A stretch of DNA of 64,000 bases from an uncultured Lachnospiraceae bacterium (GTDB lineage: Bacteria > Bacillota > Clostridia > Lachnospirales > Lachnospiraceae). The stretch lies in NCBI GenBank assembly GCA_905235745.1, contig CAJOMN010000003.1, forward strand, positions 1 to 64,000. Reading direction: 5' to 3'. Positions 1-9,222 of the stretch are shown here, piece after piece. The notes under the pieces were generated by a model. That model saw nothing but the letters and a program-made list of their open reading frames with translations. It was not told where the DNA came from and made no database searches. Each line of letters opens with the position of its first letter. The stretch's first letter is position 1. The position numbers were made by a program, and so were the translations under genes.

Positions 1-41
1 AGGAAGGTGCCAACCTGAGCGAGCGATCGAACAATAAGAGG
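1..41 (+). promoter_or_regulatory. SAM-I riboswitch (S box), 3' part only
   Basis: The window opens inside a sequence that matches the 3' half of a SAM-I riboswitch: the conserved GGTGCCAA core at 6-13, a following CCTG, a short variable stem, then AATAAGAGG at 33-41 as the 3' strand of P1. The 5' half lies outside the window. It stands directly before a terminator hairpin and metK, the classic S-box target, so high S-adenosylmethionine would stop transcription of its own synthase gene. The pairing of P1 cannot be checked here. Confidence 0.75.
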
Positions 42-57
42 ATTTGATTGAATTTTG

Positions 58-94
58 AGTCCGCTTATTCCTATGATAAGCGGACTTGTTTGTT
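58..94 (+). terminator. Riboswitch expression-platform terminator before metK
   Basis: Perfect 11-bp stem (58-68 with 76-86, loop 69-75) followed by a T-rich run at 86-94. It lies between the SAM riboswitch remnant and the metK start, so it is read as the conditional terminator of the riboswitch and not as the end of an upstream gene. Confidence 0.8.
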
Positions 95-125
95 ACAGTG
101 CCATACGGCACGGAAAGGATCAGAT

Positions 126-1307
126 ATGGAAAAACGTTTATTTACTTCCGAATCGGTAACGGAAGGACATCCGGACAAAGTATGTGATGCTATCTCAGAC
201 GCCATATTGGATGCGTGCATGCAGCAGGATCCGATGAGCCGCGTTGCCTGCGAGACTGCTGTCTGCACCGGCTTCGTCCTTATCACGGGAGAGATCACGA
301 CAAATGCATATGTTGATATGCAAAAAGTTGTCCGTGACACTGTCAAAGAGATAGGCTACACAAAGAGTGAATACGGGTTTGACGGAAACACCTGTGCGGT
401 ATTTGTTGCCATTGACGAGCAGTCTTCGGATATTGCAATGGGAGTCGACAAGGCGCTTGAAGCCAAGGAAGGCGAACTTACGGACGATCTTGACACAGGA
501 GCCGGAGATCAGGGGATGATGTTTGGTTACGCGACCAATGAGACACCCGAGTATATGCCTTATCCGATCTCTCTTGCCCACAAGCTTGCCCGTCAGCTTA
601 CGAATGTCCGCAAGAACGGAACGCTTAAGTATCTTCGTCCGGACGGAAAGAGCCAGGTTTCGGTTGAATATGACGAGAACGGCAAACCGATCCGTCTGGA
701 GGCGGTAGTACTGTCAACACAGCATGATGATGATGTTACACAGGAACAGATCCATGAAGATATCAAAAAGTATGTGTTCGATCCTGTGCTTCCGAAGGAA
801 CTCATCGATGAAAACACCAAGTTCTTCATTAATCCTACGGGACGTTTCGTTATCGGCGGACCTCACGGTGACGCAGGTCTTACCGGACGTAAGATCATAG
901 TTGATACTTACGGCGGATACGCAAGACACGGCGGCGGAGCATTTTCCGGCAAGGACTGCACAAAGGTCGACCGTTCGGCGGCATATGCTGCAAGATACGT
1001 TGCCAAGAACATTGTAGCAGCAGGGCTTGCAGACAAGTGTGAGATCCAGCTTTCATATGCCATCGGAGTGGCGCAGCCCACATCGATAATGGCAGATACG
1101 TTTGGAACAGGCAAGGTATCGGATGAGAAGCTTGTAGAGATCATAAGAAAGAATTTTGATCTTCGTCCCGCAGGCATTATCAAGATGCTCGATCTTCGCA
1201 GACCTATATATAAGCAGACATCTGCATACGGACACTTCGGACGCGATGATCTTAATCTTCCCTGGGAGGCGCTTGACAAGGTTGATACTCTGAAGAAATA
1301 TCTGTAA
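126..1307 (+). CDS. metK: S-adenosylmethionine synthase
   Basis: Makes S-adenosylmethionine from methionine and ATP in the cytoplasm. The 393-residue product has the usual family length and signatures: [13 protein letters not shown] at the N terminus, the [12 protein letters not shown] hexapeptide region, the [13 protein letters not shown] phosphate loop, and the C-terminal [18 protein letters not shown] block. The frame is open from 48, but the ATG at 126 begins exactly where the family begins and follows GGAAAGGA; the upstream part is riboswitch terminator. Probably controlled by the SAM riboswitch. A strong terminator follows, so it is likely transcribed alone. Confidence 0.97.
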   Translation: MEKRLFTSESVTEGHPDKVCDAISDAILDACMQQDPMSRVACETAVCTGFVLITGEITTNAYVDMQKVVRDTVKEIGYTKSEYGFDGNTCAVFVAIDEQSSDIAMGVDKALEAKEGELTDDLDTGAGDQGMMFGYATNETPEYMPYPISLAHKLARQLTNVRKNGTLKYLRPDGKSQVSVEYDENGKPIRLEAVVLSTQHDDDVTQEQIHEDIKKYVFDPVLPKELIDENTKFFINPTGRFVIGGPHGDAGLTGRKIIVDTYGGYARHGGGAFSGKDCTKVDRSAAYAARYVAKNIVAAGLADKCEIQLSYAIGVAQPTSIMADTFGTGKVSDEKLVEIIRKNFDLRPAGIIKMLDLRRPIYKQTSAYGHFGRDDLNLPWEALDKVDTLKKYL

Positions 1308-1337
1308 TAGTAAGAGAGTTCTGATCAGGAACAGGTG

Positions 1338-1368
1338 AAAATGCCGGAGCAAAGCTCCGGCATTTTTG
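1338..1368 (+). terminator. Intrinsic terminator after metK
   Basis: Perfect 13-bp stem 1338-1350 / 1354-1366 with a three-base loop, ending in TTTTTG. It lies 30 bases after the metK stop. Confidence 0.93.
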
Positions 1369-1500
1369 TAATATGACAGGGTTCACTTTGCCTTAAAGCC
1401 GTACAAAATTTCTTAAATTGTGATATATTTATCGTAAACGAACATAACGAAGATCGTTTTGTCGTATACTACAAACCGTAACAGACGGGAAGAAGCTGAT

Positions 1501-4500
1501 ATGAGGATCGTATTTATGAAGATCAGAAGATTATTTCCAATACTTGCAGGCGCCGTAATGACAGCGTGCATTATCATCATGAACCATACAACGGTATATG
1601 CGTCATCAGATCGTGATATATTCGGGATCAATGCCGATTATGCCGCAGTTTTATATGACAGTTCAAACGGCATGCTGACGTCCGAAGCCAATGCGATTGC
1701 CCAGAGTGGTGACGGCTTCATATGGCTGGGAGGCTACAGCGGACTTATCAGGTTTGACGGATCATCTTTCTATCGTTACGATTCTTCTACAGGTATTTCC
1801 TCGGTATTTGCGCTGTACATTGACGACGACGGCAGAATATGGATCGGCACCAACGAGAACGGCATTGTGATGCTGGACAGGGATATTATCAAAGCCTACG
1901 GAAGAGTTGATACCATCAACTCGAATTCGGTCAGATCCATGGTCGCCGACGGAGCCGGAAATATTATAATAGGAACGACACGTGGGCTTGCCTATATTGA
2001 CGCTGCCACTTTGGAGATCCGTCCGCTGAGCGATCCCAGGATCGATCAGGACTACATCAACTGTCTTGTACGGGACAGTCAGGGGGATGTATACGGTCTG
2101 ACTGCGGACGGGGATCTGTTCATGATAAGCAATCTTGCCGTAACTGCATGGTTTGCCGCAGACGATACGGAGGCAGAACAGATCAATTCCGTTTATGCGG
2201 ATCCAAACGAGCCCGGGATTCTATATCTGGGCACAACGGAATCATCGGTAATAAAGGCCTCTGTAGGCATTGACCAATATACCGGACTGGACAGCTTCGA
2301 TGTTTCTCCCGTTAAGAATATCAACTCAATGATAGCAAGAGGCGACAGTCTGTGGGTAACAGGAACGAACGGGATCGGTTATCTTGACGGTAATAACCGC
2401 TTTCGCCGAATAGAAGACGCTCCGATGAACTATTCGATCACCAATGTGATGACGGATATGGAAGGGAATCTCTGGTTTACTTCCACAAGGCAGGGCGTCA
2501 TGAAGATCGTTCCGGACAGATTTATGGATATAAGCAAACTGGCAGGGAGCGGATCCAAAGTCGTCAACTCAACCTGTGTCAACGCCGGAAAGTTATATCT
2601 CGGAACCGACAGCGGACTGGAGATAATTGACTTCAAGGATTATTCAGGCGTTCAAAACGAACTTACAGAGCTGCTTAAAGGCGTCAGGATCAGGTGTATC
2701 AGGAATGATGATACCGGAAGGATATGGCTGTGCACCCATGGCGATACCGGTCTTACATGTTATGATCCGGCAGACGGTCACATTACGATCTACAATGAAG
2801 AAAACGGTATTGATTCCAACAGGATAAGGGATGCCATAGTGCTGCGTGACAATACGATCGCAGCTGCCACGGGGAACGGACTCTTTCTCGTATCAGACGA
2901 GAAGGTAACGCAACATTACGGACAGGAAAGCGGACTCAGTGTTACGGAGATCCTGACCGTTGAGGAAGATCCTGACGGAAAATTGTATCTCGGAAGTGAC
3001 GGCGACGGAATATATGTTATAGACGATGACCATATATCGAAACTGGGTGTTGATGACGGACTTACAAGCGAGGTGATACTACGGATAAAGTGGGACGAAG
3101 AACGGAATATGATGTGGCTTATAACATCCAACTCGATCGAATATATGAAAGACGGTGTTATAACAGCCGTAACAAAATTCCCGTATTCCAATAATTACGA
3201 TATCTATTTCGATGATAACGGCGATGCATGGGTATTGTCATCGGATGGCATATATATCGCCCCGGTGGACTCTCTCATAGAAGATTCGGATATCAGATAC
3301 AGCTTCTTCAATAAAGAAAGGGGATTGTCCTATATCCCCACCGGTAATTCGAGAGATCATATCGGAGAAGACGGAATGCTGTATATCGCGGGGACTACAG
3401 GAGTATGTGCGGTTAATATCAACGCCGGCGATCCGGTAAGCAATGATATAAAGCTTGTCATACCGGCCGTTGATATCGACGACAGGGAGATCGTTCTCAG
3501 GGAAGAGGATACAGTGACGATTCCGGCCGGAAGCAAGCGTCTTGCGATCAATGCGTACGCGCTTACCTACGGACTGTCCAATCCAACGCTTTGTTACTGG
3601 CTGGAGGGCTTTGATCTTGAGCCGATCATAACCTCCGGACATGAAATGGATAAGATCGTATATACTAATCTTGACGGAGGATCATATACATTTCATTTCG
3701 AACTGTTAGACGATCTGACCCAGGAGCCTGTACAGTCGGTATCCTTGAATATCGACAAGGAGCGGTCAATATATGATAATTTCCTGTTCTGGCTGGCACT
3801 TATCGTTCTTACCGTCGGCATTACGGGACTTATCATGTGGAAGGCGTTTTCCCGCAGACAGCTTGCTCTTTTGAAGAAGCAGGAAGAGGACAGGAAACTG
3901 ATCGACCAGATCATGCATACCTTTGCCAAGAGCATAGACCTCCGCGACCAGCAAAATCAAGGGCATTCATTCCGTGTCGCATACTATACGAGGCTCCTGG
4001 CGGAAGAGCTCAGGGAAAAACGCGGATATACAAGGGAAGATATAGATGAGTTCTATCATATAGCACTTATGCATGATATCGGAAAGCTCAGCATACCCGA
4101 CAGGATACTGAACAAGCCGGAACGGCTTGATGACGAGGAATACAGCATAATGAAGACTCACGCGGAGAACGGAGCCCATATGCTCAAAAACGTAACAATA
4201 GTCAGGGATCTGTCCGTCGGTGCCGGTTGTCATCATGAAAGGATGGACGGAAAAGGTTATCCGAACGGTCTTAGCGGGGACGAGATACCCGAGTGTGCGA
4301 GGATAATAGCCGTTGCCGACACGTTTGATGCAATGTATTCCACAAGACCATACAGGAAACAGCTTGATATAAGCGTGGTACTCGACGAGATGAAGCGTAT
4401 ACGCGGAACCCAGCTTGATGCTGAAGTAGTGGACGCTCTGTTTGTACTGGCGCAAAAGGGCGAGCTTAACAGGGAAAAGGTCGATGAGGTTGTCAGGAAC

Positions 4501-4644
4501 CTTGATGTGAACAAGGAGCATATCGAGATCGTCGAGGAAGCAGAGGACTCAATCACTGATCAGGATCGAGAGGATGCTGAATTCCTGAATAACCTCGGAT
4601 TCCAAAAAGGAGAGGAAAATGCTGAAGATACATCGGGATTATAG
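1501..4644 (+). CDS. Beta-propeller sensor with HD-GYP phosphodiesterase output
   Basis: Predicted membrane sensor of 1047 residues. An N-terminal hydrophobic signal or anchor (residues 10-33) precedes about 14 two-component-regulator propeller blades with repeated IWIGT/LWFTS/LYLGS strands, then a Y_Y_Y-like domain (about 680-750), one membrane helix (about 759-782) and a cytoplasmic HD-GYP domain with HDIGK near 857 and GKGYP near 916. HD-GYP domains hydrolyse cyclic di-GMP; the propeller should sense an external ligand, often a glycan in related sensors. No kinase or receiver domain is present. An in-frame TTG at 1459 exists, but the ATG at 1501 sits behind GGGAAGAAG. The end overlaps the next gene by 26 bases, so the two are probably co-transcribed. 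Confidence 0.88.
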   Translation: MRIVFMKIRRLFPILAGAVMTACIIIMNHTTVYASSDRDIFGINADYAAVLYDSSNGMLTSEANAIAQSGDGFIWLGGYSGLIRFDGSSFYRYDSSTGISSVFALYIDDDGRIWIGTNENGIVMLDRDIIKAYGRVDTINSNSVRSMVADGAGNIIIGTTRGLAYIDAATLEIRPLSDPRIDQDYINCLVRDSQGDVYGLTADGDLFMISNLAVTAWFAADDTEAEQINSVYADPNEPGILYLGTTESSVIKASVGIDQYTGLDSFDVSPVKNINSMIARGDSLWVTGTNGIGYLDGNNRFRRIEDAPMNYSITNVMTDMEGNLWFTSTRQGVMKIVPDRFMDISKLAGSGSKVVNSTCVNAGKLYLGTDSGLEIIDFKDYSGVQNELTELLKGVRIRCIRNDDTGRIWLCTHGDTGLTCYDPADGHITIYNEENGIDSNRIRDAIVLRDNTIAAATGNGLFLVSDEKVTQHYGQESGLSVTEILTVEEDPDGKLYLGSDGDGIYVIDDDHISKLGVDDGLTSEVILRIKWDEERNMMWLITSNSIEYMKDGVITAVTKFPYSNNYDIYFDDNGDAWVLSSDGIYIAPVDSLIEDSDIRYSFFNKERGLSYIPTGNSRDHIGEDGMLYIAGTTGVCAVNINAGDPVSNDIKLVIPAVDIDDREIVLREEDTVTIPAGSKRLAINAYALTYGLSNPTLCYWLEGFDLEPIITSGHEMDKIVYTNLDGGSYTFHFELLDDLTQEPVQSVSLNIDKERSIYDNFLFWLALIVLTVGITGLIMWKAFSRRQLALLKKQEEDRKLIDQIMHTFAKSIDLRDQQNQGHSFRVAYYTRLLAEELREKRGYTREDIDEFYHIALMHDIGKLSIPDRILNKPERLDDEEYSIMKTHAENGAHMLKNVTIVRDLSVGAGCHHERMDGKGYPNGLSGDEIPECARIIAVADTFDAMYSTRPYRKQLDISVVLDEMKRIRGTQLDAEVVDALFVLAQKGELNREKVDEVVRNLDVNKEHIEIVEEAEDSITDQDREDAEFLNNLGFQKGEENAEDTSGL

Positions 4645-6055
4645 TCAAACAGATGAACAAAAAAGCGCCGGCAAAGCAAGACACCCGATGATGCTGCTCG
4701 TTATTGTGGTGGTACTGTGTGCGCTTCTTACGTATATTGTGCCTGCAGGGCAATATGACCGTGAGATATCGGCAGAGTCGGGAATGGAGATGGTCGTTCC
4801 GGGAAGCTTTCACTATGTGGTGCGTACACCGGTATCGTTAATGGGTCTTCTCGGATCACTTACGACTGGAATGCAAAAGGCAGCGTCTGTCATATTCTTT
4901 GTTATGGTCGCAGGAGGGATGTTTGCGATAATAAACGGAACGGGCGCTCTTAACACAGCACTTGCAAACGCGATCAAGCGCATGAAGGGCAGGGAGATAC
5001 TTCTGATCCCGATACTCATGACCATTTTCGGGTGCAGCTCGGCATTTTGCGGTAGCTTTGAGGAGTTCCTTGTGTTTGTTCCGCTGATACTTGCTGTATG
5101 CATCACGATAGGATATGATTCCCTGACTGCGGTCGGCATCATATTTATAGCGGCAACTGCGGGGTATGCCGGATCAATAACAAATGCGTTTACTGAGGGA
5201 GCGGCACAGGATATTGCATCGGTTCCGAGATTTTCGGGTATGATTTTTCGGGCGGGTATGTTCATATGTCTTGAGGCCGTATCCGTCCTGTATGTTATGT
5301 GGATGGCCAGAGCGGTCAAGAATAACCCGAAGTTTTCGGGATCCTATGTATATGACAGGGAATTCAACAAAGGCAAGAGGATCGACCTTGATAATGTAGG
5401 GAAGCTATCGCGCCGTCAGATATATGCGATACTGGTATTTGTTATCGGCATTGCTATTGCCGTAGTCGGGATAATAAAGTGGGAATATTATGTGGATGAG
5501 CTCGCTGCCATATTCCTTGCGATCGGGATAGCGGGCGGCATCGTCGGAGGATTAAAGCCGGGAGAGATATGCGAATATTTCGTAAAGGGATGCAGGGATA
5601 TGGTGCTTCCGTGCCTAATGATAGGCCTTGCCAATTCGGCTGTCGTAATATTAAGCGATGCGAATGTCATGGACTCGGCGCTTCACGCGCTTGCATATGT
5701 GCTGCAGAAAATGCCCCAGCCCGTGATGCCGTTTGGAATGTTTGTATTTCATGAGATCATCAACATCATTGTTCCTTCGGGATCGGCACAGGCTGCCGTT
5801 ACGATGCCTCTTATGATACCGCTTGCGGATAAGGTCGGTATCACAAGGCAGACCGCGGTTCTGGCGTATCAGCTGGGCGATGCGTTCACCAATATAATGT
5901 CTCCGACGGGCGGAGAGATACTGGCTGCCCTTGCGATCTGCAAAGTGCCGTTTGGCAAGTGGGTCAGATATCTGCTTCCGCTGTTTATCATATGGTGGAT
6001 CATGGCGTTTGCTTTTCTGCTTCTTGCGACAGGTATCGGGTTTGGACCGATATAA
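4619..6055 (+). CDS. YfcC/DcuC-family membrane transporter
   Basis: A 478-residue polytopic membrane protein of the YfcC branch of the DcuC/arginine-ornithine antiporter superfamily. The start has a hydrophobic helix followed by YIVPAGQYDRE, a family hallmark; the GGMFAIINGTGALN stretch and the C-terminal VPSGSAQAAVTMPLMIPLAD and SPTGGEILAAL loops are also typical. The substrate cannot be read from sequence; dicarboxylates, amino acids or short-chain acids are possible. The ATG at 4619 follows AAAAAGGAGAGGA and lies inside the 3' end of the HD-GYP sensor gene, which suggests that sensor and transporter respond to one signal. Confidence 0.85.
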   Translation: MLKIHRDYSQTDEQKSAGKARHPMMLLVIVVVLCALLTYIVPAGQYDREISAESGMEMVVPGSFHYVVRTPVSLMGLLGSLTTGMQKAASVIFFVMVAGGMFAIINGTGALNTALANAIKRMKGREILLIPILMTIFGCSSAFCGSFEEFLVFVPLILAVCITIGYDSLTAVGIIFIAATAGYAGSITNAFTEGAAQDIASVPRFSGMIFRAGMFICLEAVSVLYVMWMARAVKNNPKFSGSYVYDREFNKGKRIDLDNVGKLSRRQIYAILVFVIGIAIAVVGIIKWEYYVDELAAIFLAIGIAGGIVGGLKPGEICEYFVKGCRDMVLPCLMIGLANSAVVILSDANVMDSALHALAYVLQKMPQPVMPFGMFVFHEIINIIVPSGSAQAAVTMPLMIPLADKVGITRQTAVLAYQLGDAFTNIMSPTGGEILAALAICKVPFGKWVRYLLPLFIIWWIMAFAFLLLATGIGFGPI

Positions 6056-6073
6056 TTATAAAAGGAGATATGG

Positions 6074-8392
6074 ATGAATATAGATGAGATTTTTGCCGAA
6101 ATAGACAGACTGTTTAATGATAACCGCGGGGATGCCGTCGAGACGTTTATTCTTGAAAAGCTGGGCGAAGCCACACAGGCAGGTGATGAGAATATCATTA
6201 TCCAGCTGCTGAATGAGCTGATAGGCTATTATCGTGAGACGAGTGAATATGATAAGATGTGCACATTTGCCGCAAAGCTCCTGGAGATCCTTGACGGAAG
6301 CAGCATCAAAGGCTCGATGGCGCACGCAACATCGCTTCTGAATGTTGCCAACGCATACCGCGCCGCGGGAATGCTGAAGGAAAGCAGCGCATTGTACCAG
6401 CAGGTAAAATCATATTACGATGATAATGTCGCCCCGGATTCGATGCTGTATGCCTCGCTTCTGAACAATATGAGCCTTCTGTTTCAGGAATTGTCCGACT
6501 ATGAAAGCGCTGCGGACTGCCTGGAACGCGCACTCGGAATCTCTCTTGCGTATCCCGAGTGCCGCATAGAGCAGGCGACAACATATACCAATCTTGCGAT
6601 CACGCTGATAAGGCTCGGCAGATTTGATGAAGCCGAGGCACATATCGGTAAAGCCTTTGAACTGTTCGACATGGATCCTGAACCTGATTATCATTACAGT
6701 GCCGCGGCATCGGCGATGGCCGAGATCAGATTTATCAGGAAAGATTATGCCGGCTCCGTAAAGTATTATGAAAAAGCACTTGACGTTATAGAAAGGTGTG
6801 TCGGTAAGAGCAGGGCATATGAGATCACACGGCAGAATATGGAGGTTGCGGTCGCAAAGCTGAAGGAGACGGACGGGACGGCTGCAGGGGAGAATGAGGC
6901 GCAGGACGCAAGCGGACTCGAAATAGCAAGACTGTACTATGAGACGTTCGGACGGGATATGATCCATGATAAATTTCCCGAATACGAAGGAAGGATAGCG
7001 GTAGGTTTTGTCGGAGAAGGAAGTGACTGTTTCGGATTTGATGACCGGTTCAGCAGGGATCATGACTGGGGACCGGGATTTTGTATGTGGCTGACCGACG
7101 AGGATCATGACAAGATCGGCGCAAGTCTTCAGGAAGAATATGATAAGCTTCCGGATAGCTTCATGGGATACGGGAAACGAAGCAGTGCGGTTACCGGCAG
7201 ACGCGACGGTGTGCACACGATAACAGGATTCTACAACAGGCTCCTTGGCATCGGAAGGGCACCGGAAAATGACAGCGAATGGCTTGCTATCGACGACGAG
7301 AAGTTTGCGACCGTTACTAACGGTGAGGTAATAAGAGACGATCTGGGAGAATTTTCCCGTATAAGAGAGGCGGTAAAGCAGTATTATCCTGATCGAATCT
7401 GGAGACGGAAGATCGCATATACGGCGGCATCGATGTCCCAGACAGGGCAGTACAATTATTCCAGAATGCTTGAGAGGGGAGATACCGTCACTGCATCCGT
7501 ATGTCTGGCAGATTTTACAAAGCATACGATGAGCATGCTGTACCTGCTCGACAGGAAGTATGCCCCATACTATAAATGGATGTACAAGGGTCTTGCGGGA
7601 TCCGGGGATGCTGACAGCATCTGCGCGAAGCTTGCCGAGTTATCGGTACTAAAGCCGAAAGAGAAGCGGGTAACGGATATCATAGAGGATATCTGTTATG
7701 AAATACTGCACAGACTGAGCCAAATGGGTCTGACGGGCGATAGCGACAATTATCTGGATCATCATGTGAATGAGATACTGATGCCGGACAGATCCGAGCT
7801 GATTGACAGGATAGTCACTCTTGAGTGGAACGCATTCGACAAGGTGATAAATGAGGGAGGACGGGCAAGCTGTCAGGATGATTTTCAGACATTTTCGGTA
7901 ATGAGAAAGAGCCAGTATATGCTCTGGAGCAGGGAAATGCTTGAAAGCTTCATTGATGATTTTGAGACCGCAAACGCAAGGGGCTGGAATCTTATCACCG
8001 AAAAATACGGAAGGATGGAGGAGTCGACCGCACCCGAAGAATATGCGAAGATCAAGGATTCGCTGCCGCCGATTTCCGATGAAAAGAAGCAGATAATAGA
8101 GGCAATAGTCGGGATACAGACGGGAATGATGGAAGAGTTTGCCGCCATGTATCCGAAGAGCGCAAGCGAGGCAAGAGTCATCCACACTTCGGAGGATACT
8201 GCCGACAACACATCCTATGAAACATACCTGAGAGGAGAAATATCCACGTATTCCGACAGAACGCTTGAGCTATACGGCAGATTTGTCGCCGAATGTGCCG
8301 CCGCGGATCGGAACATCGCAAGAGAGACCATTACCAATTCCGCGCTGCTGTACGGGTACAGATCACTTGAACATATGGAGTCCAGGCTTTGA
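6074..8392 (+). CDS. TPR protein with DUF4037 and DUF4125 domains
   Basis: A 772-residue cytoplasmic protein in three parts. Residues 1-270 are tetratricopeptide repeats (LLNVANAYRAAGMLKES, YTNLAITLIRLGRFDEAEA). About 290-520 is a DUF4037 domain with GEGSDCFGFDDRFSRDHDWG, reminiscent of a nucleotidyltransferase core, and RKYAPYYKW. About 575-772 is DUF4125 (NEGGRASCQDD, SYETYLRGEISTYSDRTLELY, YGYRSLE). The two DUF domains are known together in Clostridia, but no reaction is established. RBS AAAGGAG lies before 6074. The stop overlaps the start of the DNA glycosylase gene, so the pair is translationally coupled. Confidence 0.85.
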   Translation: MNIDEIFAEIDRLFNDNRGDAVETFILEKLGEATQAGDENIIIQLLNELIGYYRETSEYDKMCTFAAKLLEILDGSSIKGSMAHATSLLNVANAYRAAGMLKESSALYQQVKSYYDDNVAPDSMLYASLLNNMSLLFQELSDYESAADCLERALGISLAYPECRIEQATTYTNLAITLIRLGRFDEAEAHIGKAFELFDMDPEPDYHYSAAASAMAEIRFIRKDYAGSVKYYEKALDVIERCVGKSRAYEITRQNMEVAVAKLKETDGTAAGENEAQDASGLEIARLYYETFGRDMIHDKFPEYEGRIAVGFVGEGSDCFGFDDRFSRDHDWGPGFCMWLTDEDHDKIGASLQEEYDKLPDSFMGYGKRSSAVTGRRDGVHTITGFYNRLLGIGRAPENDSEWLAIDDEKFATVTNGEVIRDDLGEFSRIREAVKQYYPDRIWRRKIAYTAASMSQTGQYNYSRMLERGDTVTASVCLADFTKHTMSMLYLLDRKYAPYYKWMYKGLAGSGDADSICAKLAELSVLKPKEKRVTDIIEDICYEILHRLSQMGLTGDSDNYLDHHVNEILMPDRSELIDRIVTLEWNAFDKVINEGGRASCQDDFQTFSVMRKSQYMLWSREMLESFIDDFETANARGWNLITEKYGRMEESTAPEEYAKIKDSLPPISDEKKQIIEAIVGIQTGMMEEFAAMYPKSASEARVIHTSEDTADNTSYETYLRGEISTYSDRTLELYGRFVAECAAADRNIARETITNSALLYGYRSLEHMESRL

Positions 8393-9222
8393 ATATTACG
8401 ATAGATGATGATTTTGACCTTGATAAGATCATTGATTCCGGGCAGTGCTTCCGTCCGAAGAAGACGGGCAGCATATACAGGTTTGTAACGGGAAGAAACG
8501 TTGTCGATATACGCGATCTTACTGATCCCGGCAGTAAATGTGATGCCGGTCATCCGACCAGGCTCTCGGTCTCATGCAGCCGGCAGGAGTGGGAGAAGAT
8601 ATGGCATCCGTACTTTGATCTTGATACGGATTACAGACAGATAAGGCAGAGCATTCCTGCCGATGATGAGTTCCTAAGCAGTGCGGCACGCTACGGAACG
8701 GGCATCCGGATACTCCGGCAGGACAGGTTCGAGACCCTTATATCATTCATTATCTCACAGAGAAAAAGTATACCCGCGATAAGGACAAGCGTCGAAAGGA
8801 TAGTTGCGACATACGGCAGCGACGGTTATTTTCCGGATGCGGAGGATATTCTTGCCGCAACTTGCGAGGAATTGTCTGCTTGCGGACTCGGTTACAGATG
8901 CTCATATGTATATAATGCCGCAAAGCGCATCGCGAGAGGTGAGGTTGACCTTGAGAGAATGGACGAGCTTACGGACGAGGAACTGTTCAACGAGCTCAAA
9001 TCATTTGACGGGGTCGGAGACAAGGTGGCAAACTGCGTTGCGCTGTTTGCGTATCACAGAACGGGACGTGCCCCTGTTGATACATGGATAGCGAAAGTGA
9101 TAAATGAAGAATACGGCGGCATCAATCCGTTCGGACGGTACGGCAATGTCGCAGGGATCATGCAGCAGTACATGTTTTATAGTAAGCGAAATAATTATAC
9201 GCCCCAAAGAGTGCGGTCATAA
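8389..9222 (+). CDS. ogg: 8-oxoguanine DNA glycosylase, Ogg1 type
   Basis: Base-excision repair enzyme of the HhH-GPD superfamily that removes 8-oxoguanine. The 277-residue product starts with an Ogg N-terminal domain (FDLDKIIDSGQCFRP) and carries the helix-hairpin-helix FDGVGDKVANC with the expected catalytic lysine at 212 and PVDTW with the catalytic aspartate at 231. The start is a TTG at 8389 overlapping the TGA of the TPR gene by four bases, with GGAG at 8377-8380. The last 28 bases overlap the convergent carboxypeptidase gene. Confidence 0.92.
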   Translation: MNITIDDDFDLDKIIDSGQCFRPKKTGSIYRFVTGRNVVDIRDLTDPGSKCDAGHPTRLSVSCSRQEWEKIWHPYFDLDTDYRQIRQSIPADDEFLSSAARYGTGIRILRQDRFETLISFIISQRKSIPAIRTSVERIVATYGSDGYFPDAEDILAATCEELSACGLGYRCSYVYNAAKRIARGEVDLERMDELTDEELFNELKSFDGVGDKVANCVALFAYHRTGRAPVDTWIAKVINEEYGGINPFGRYGNVAGIMQQYMFYSKRNNYTPQRVRS

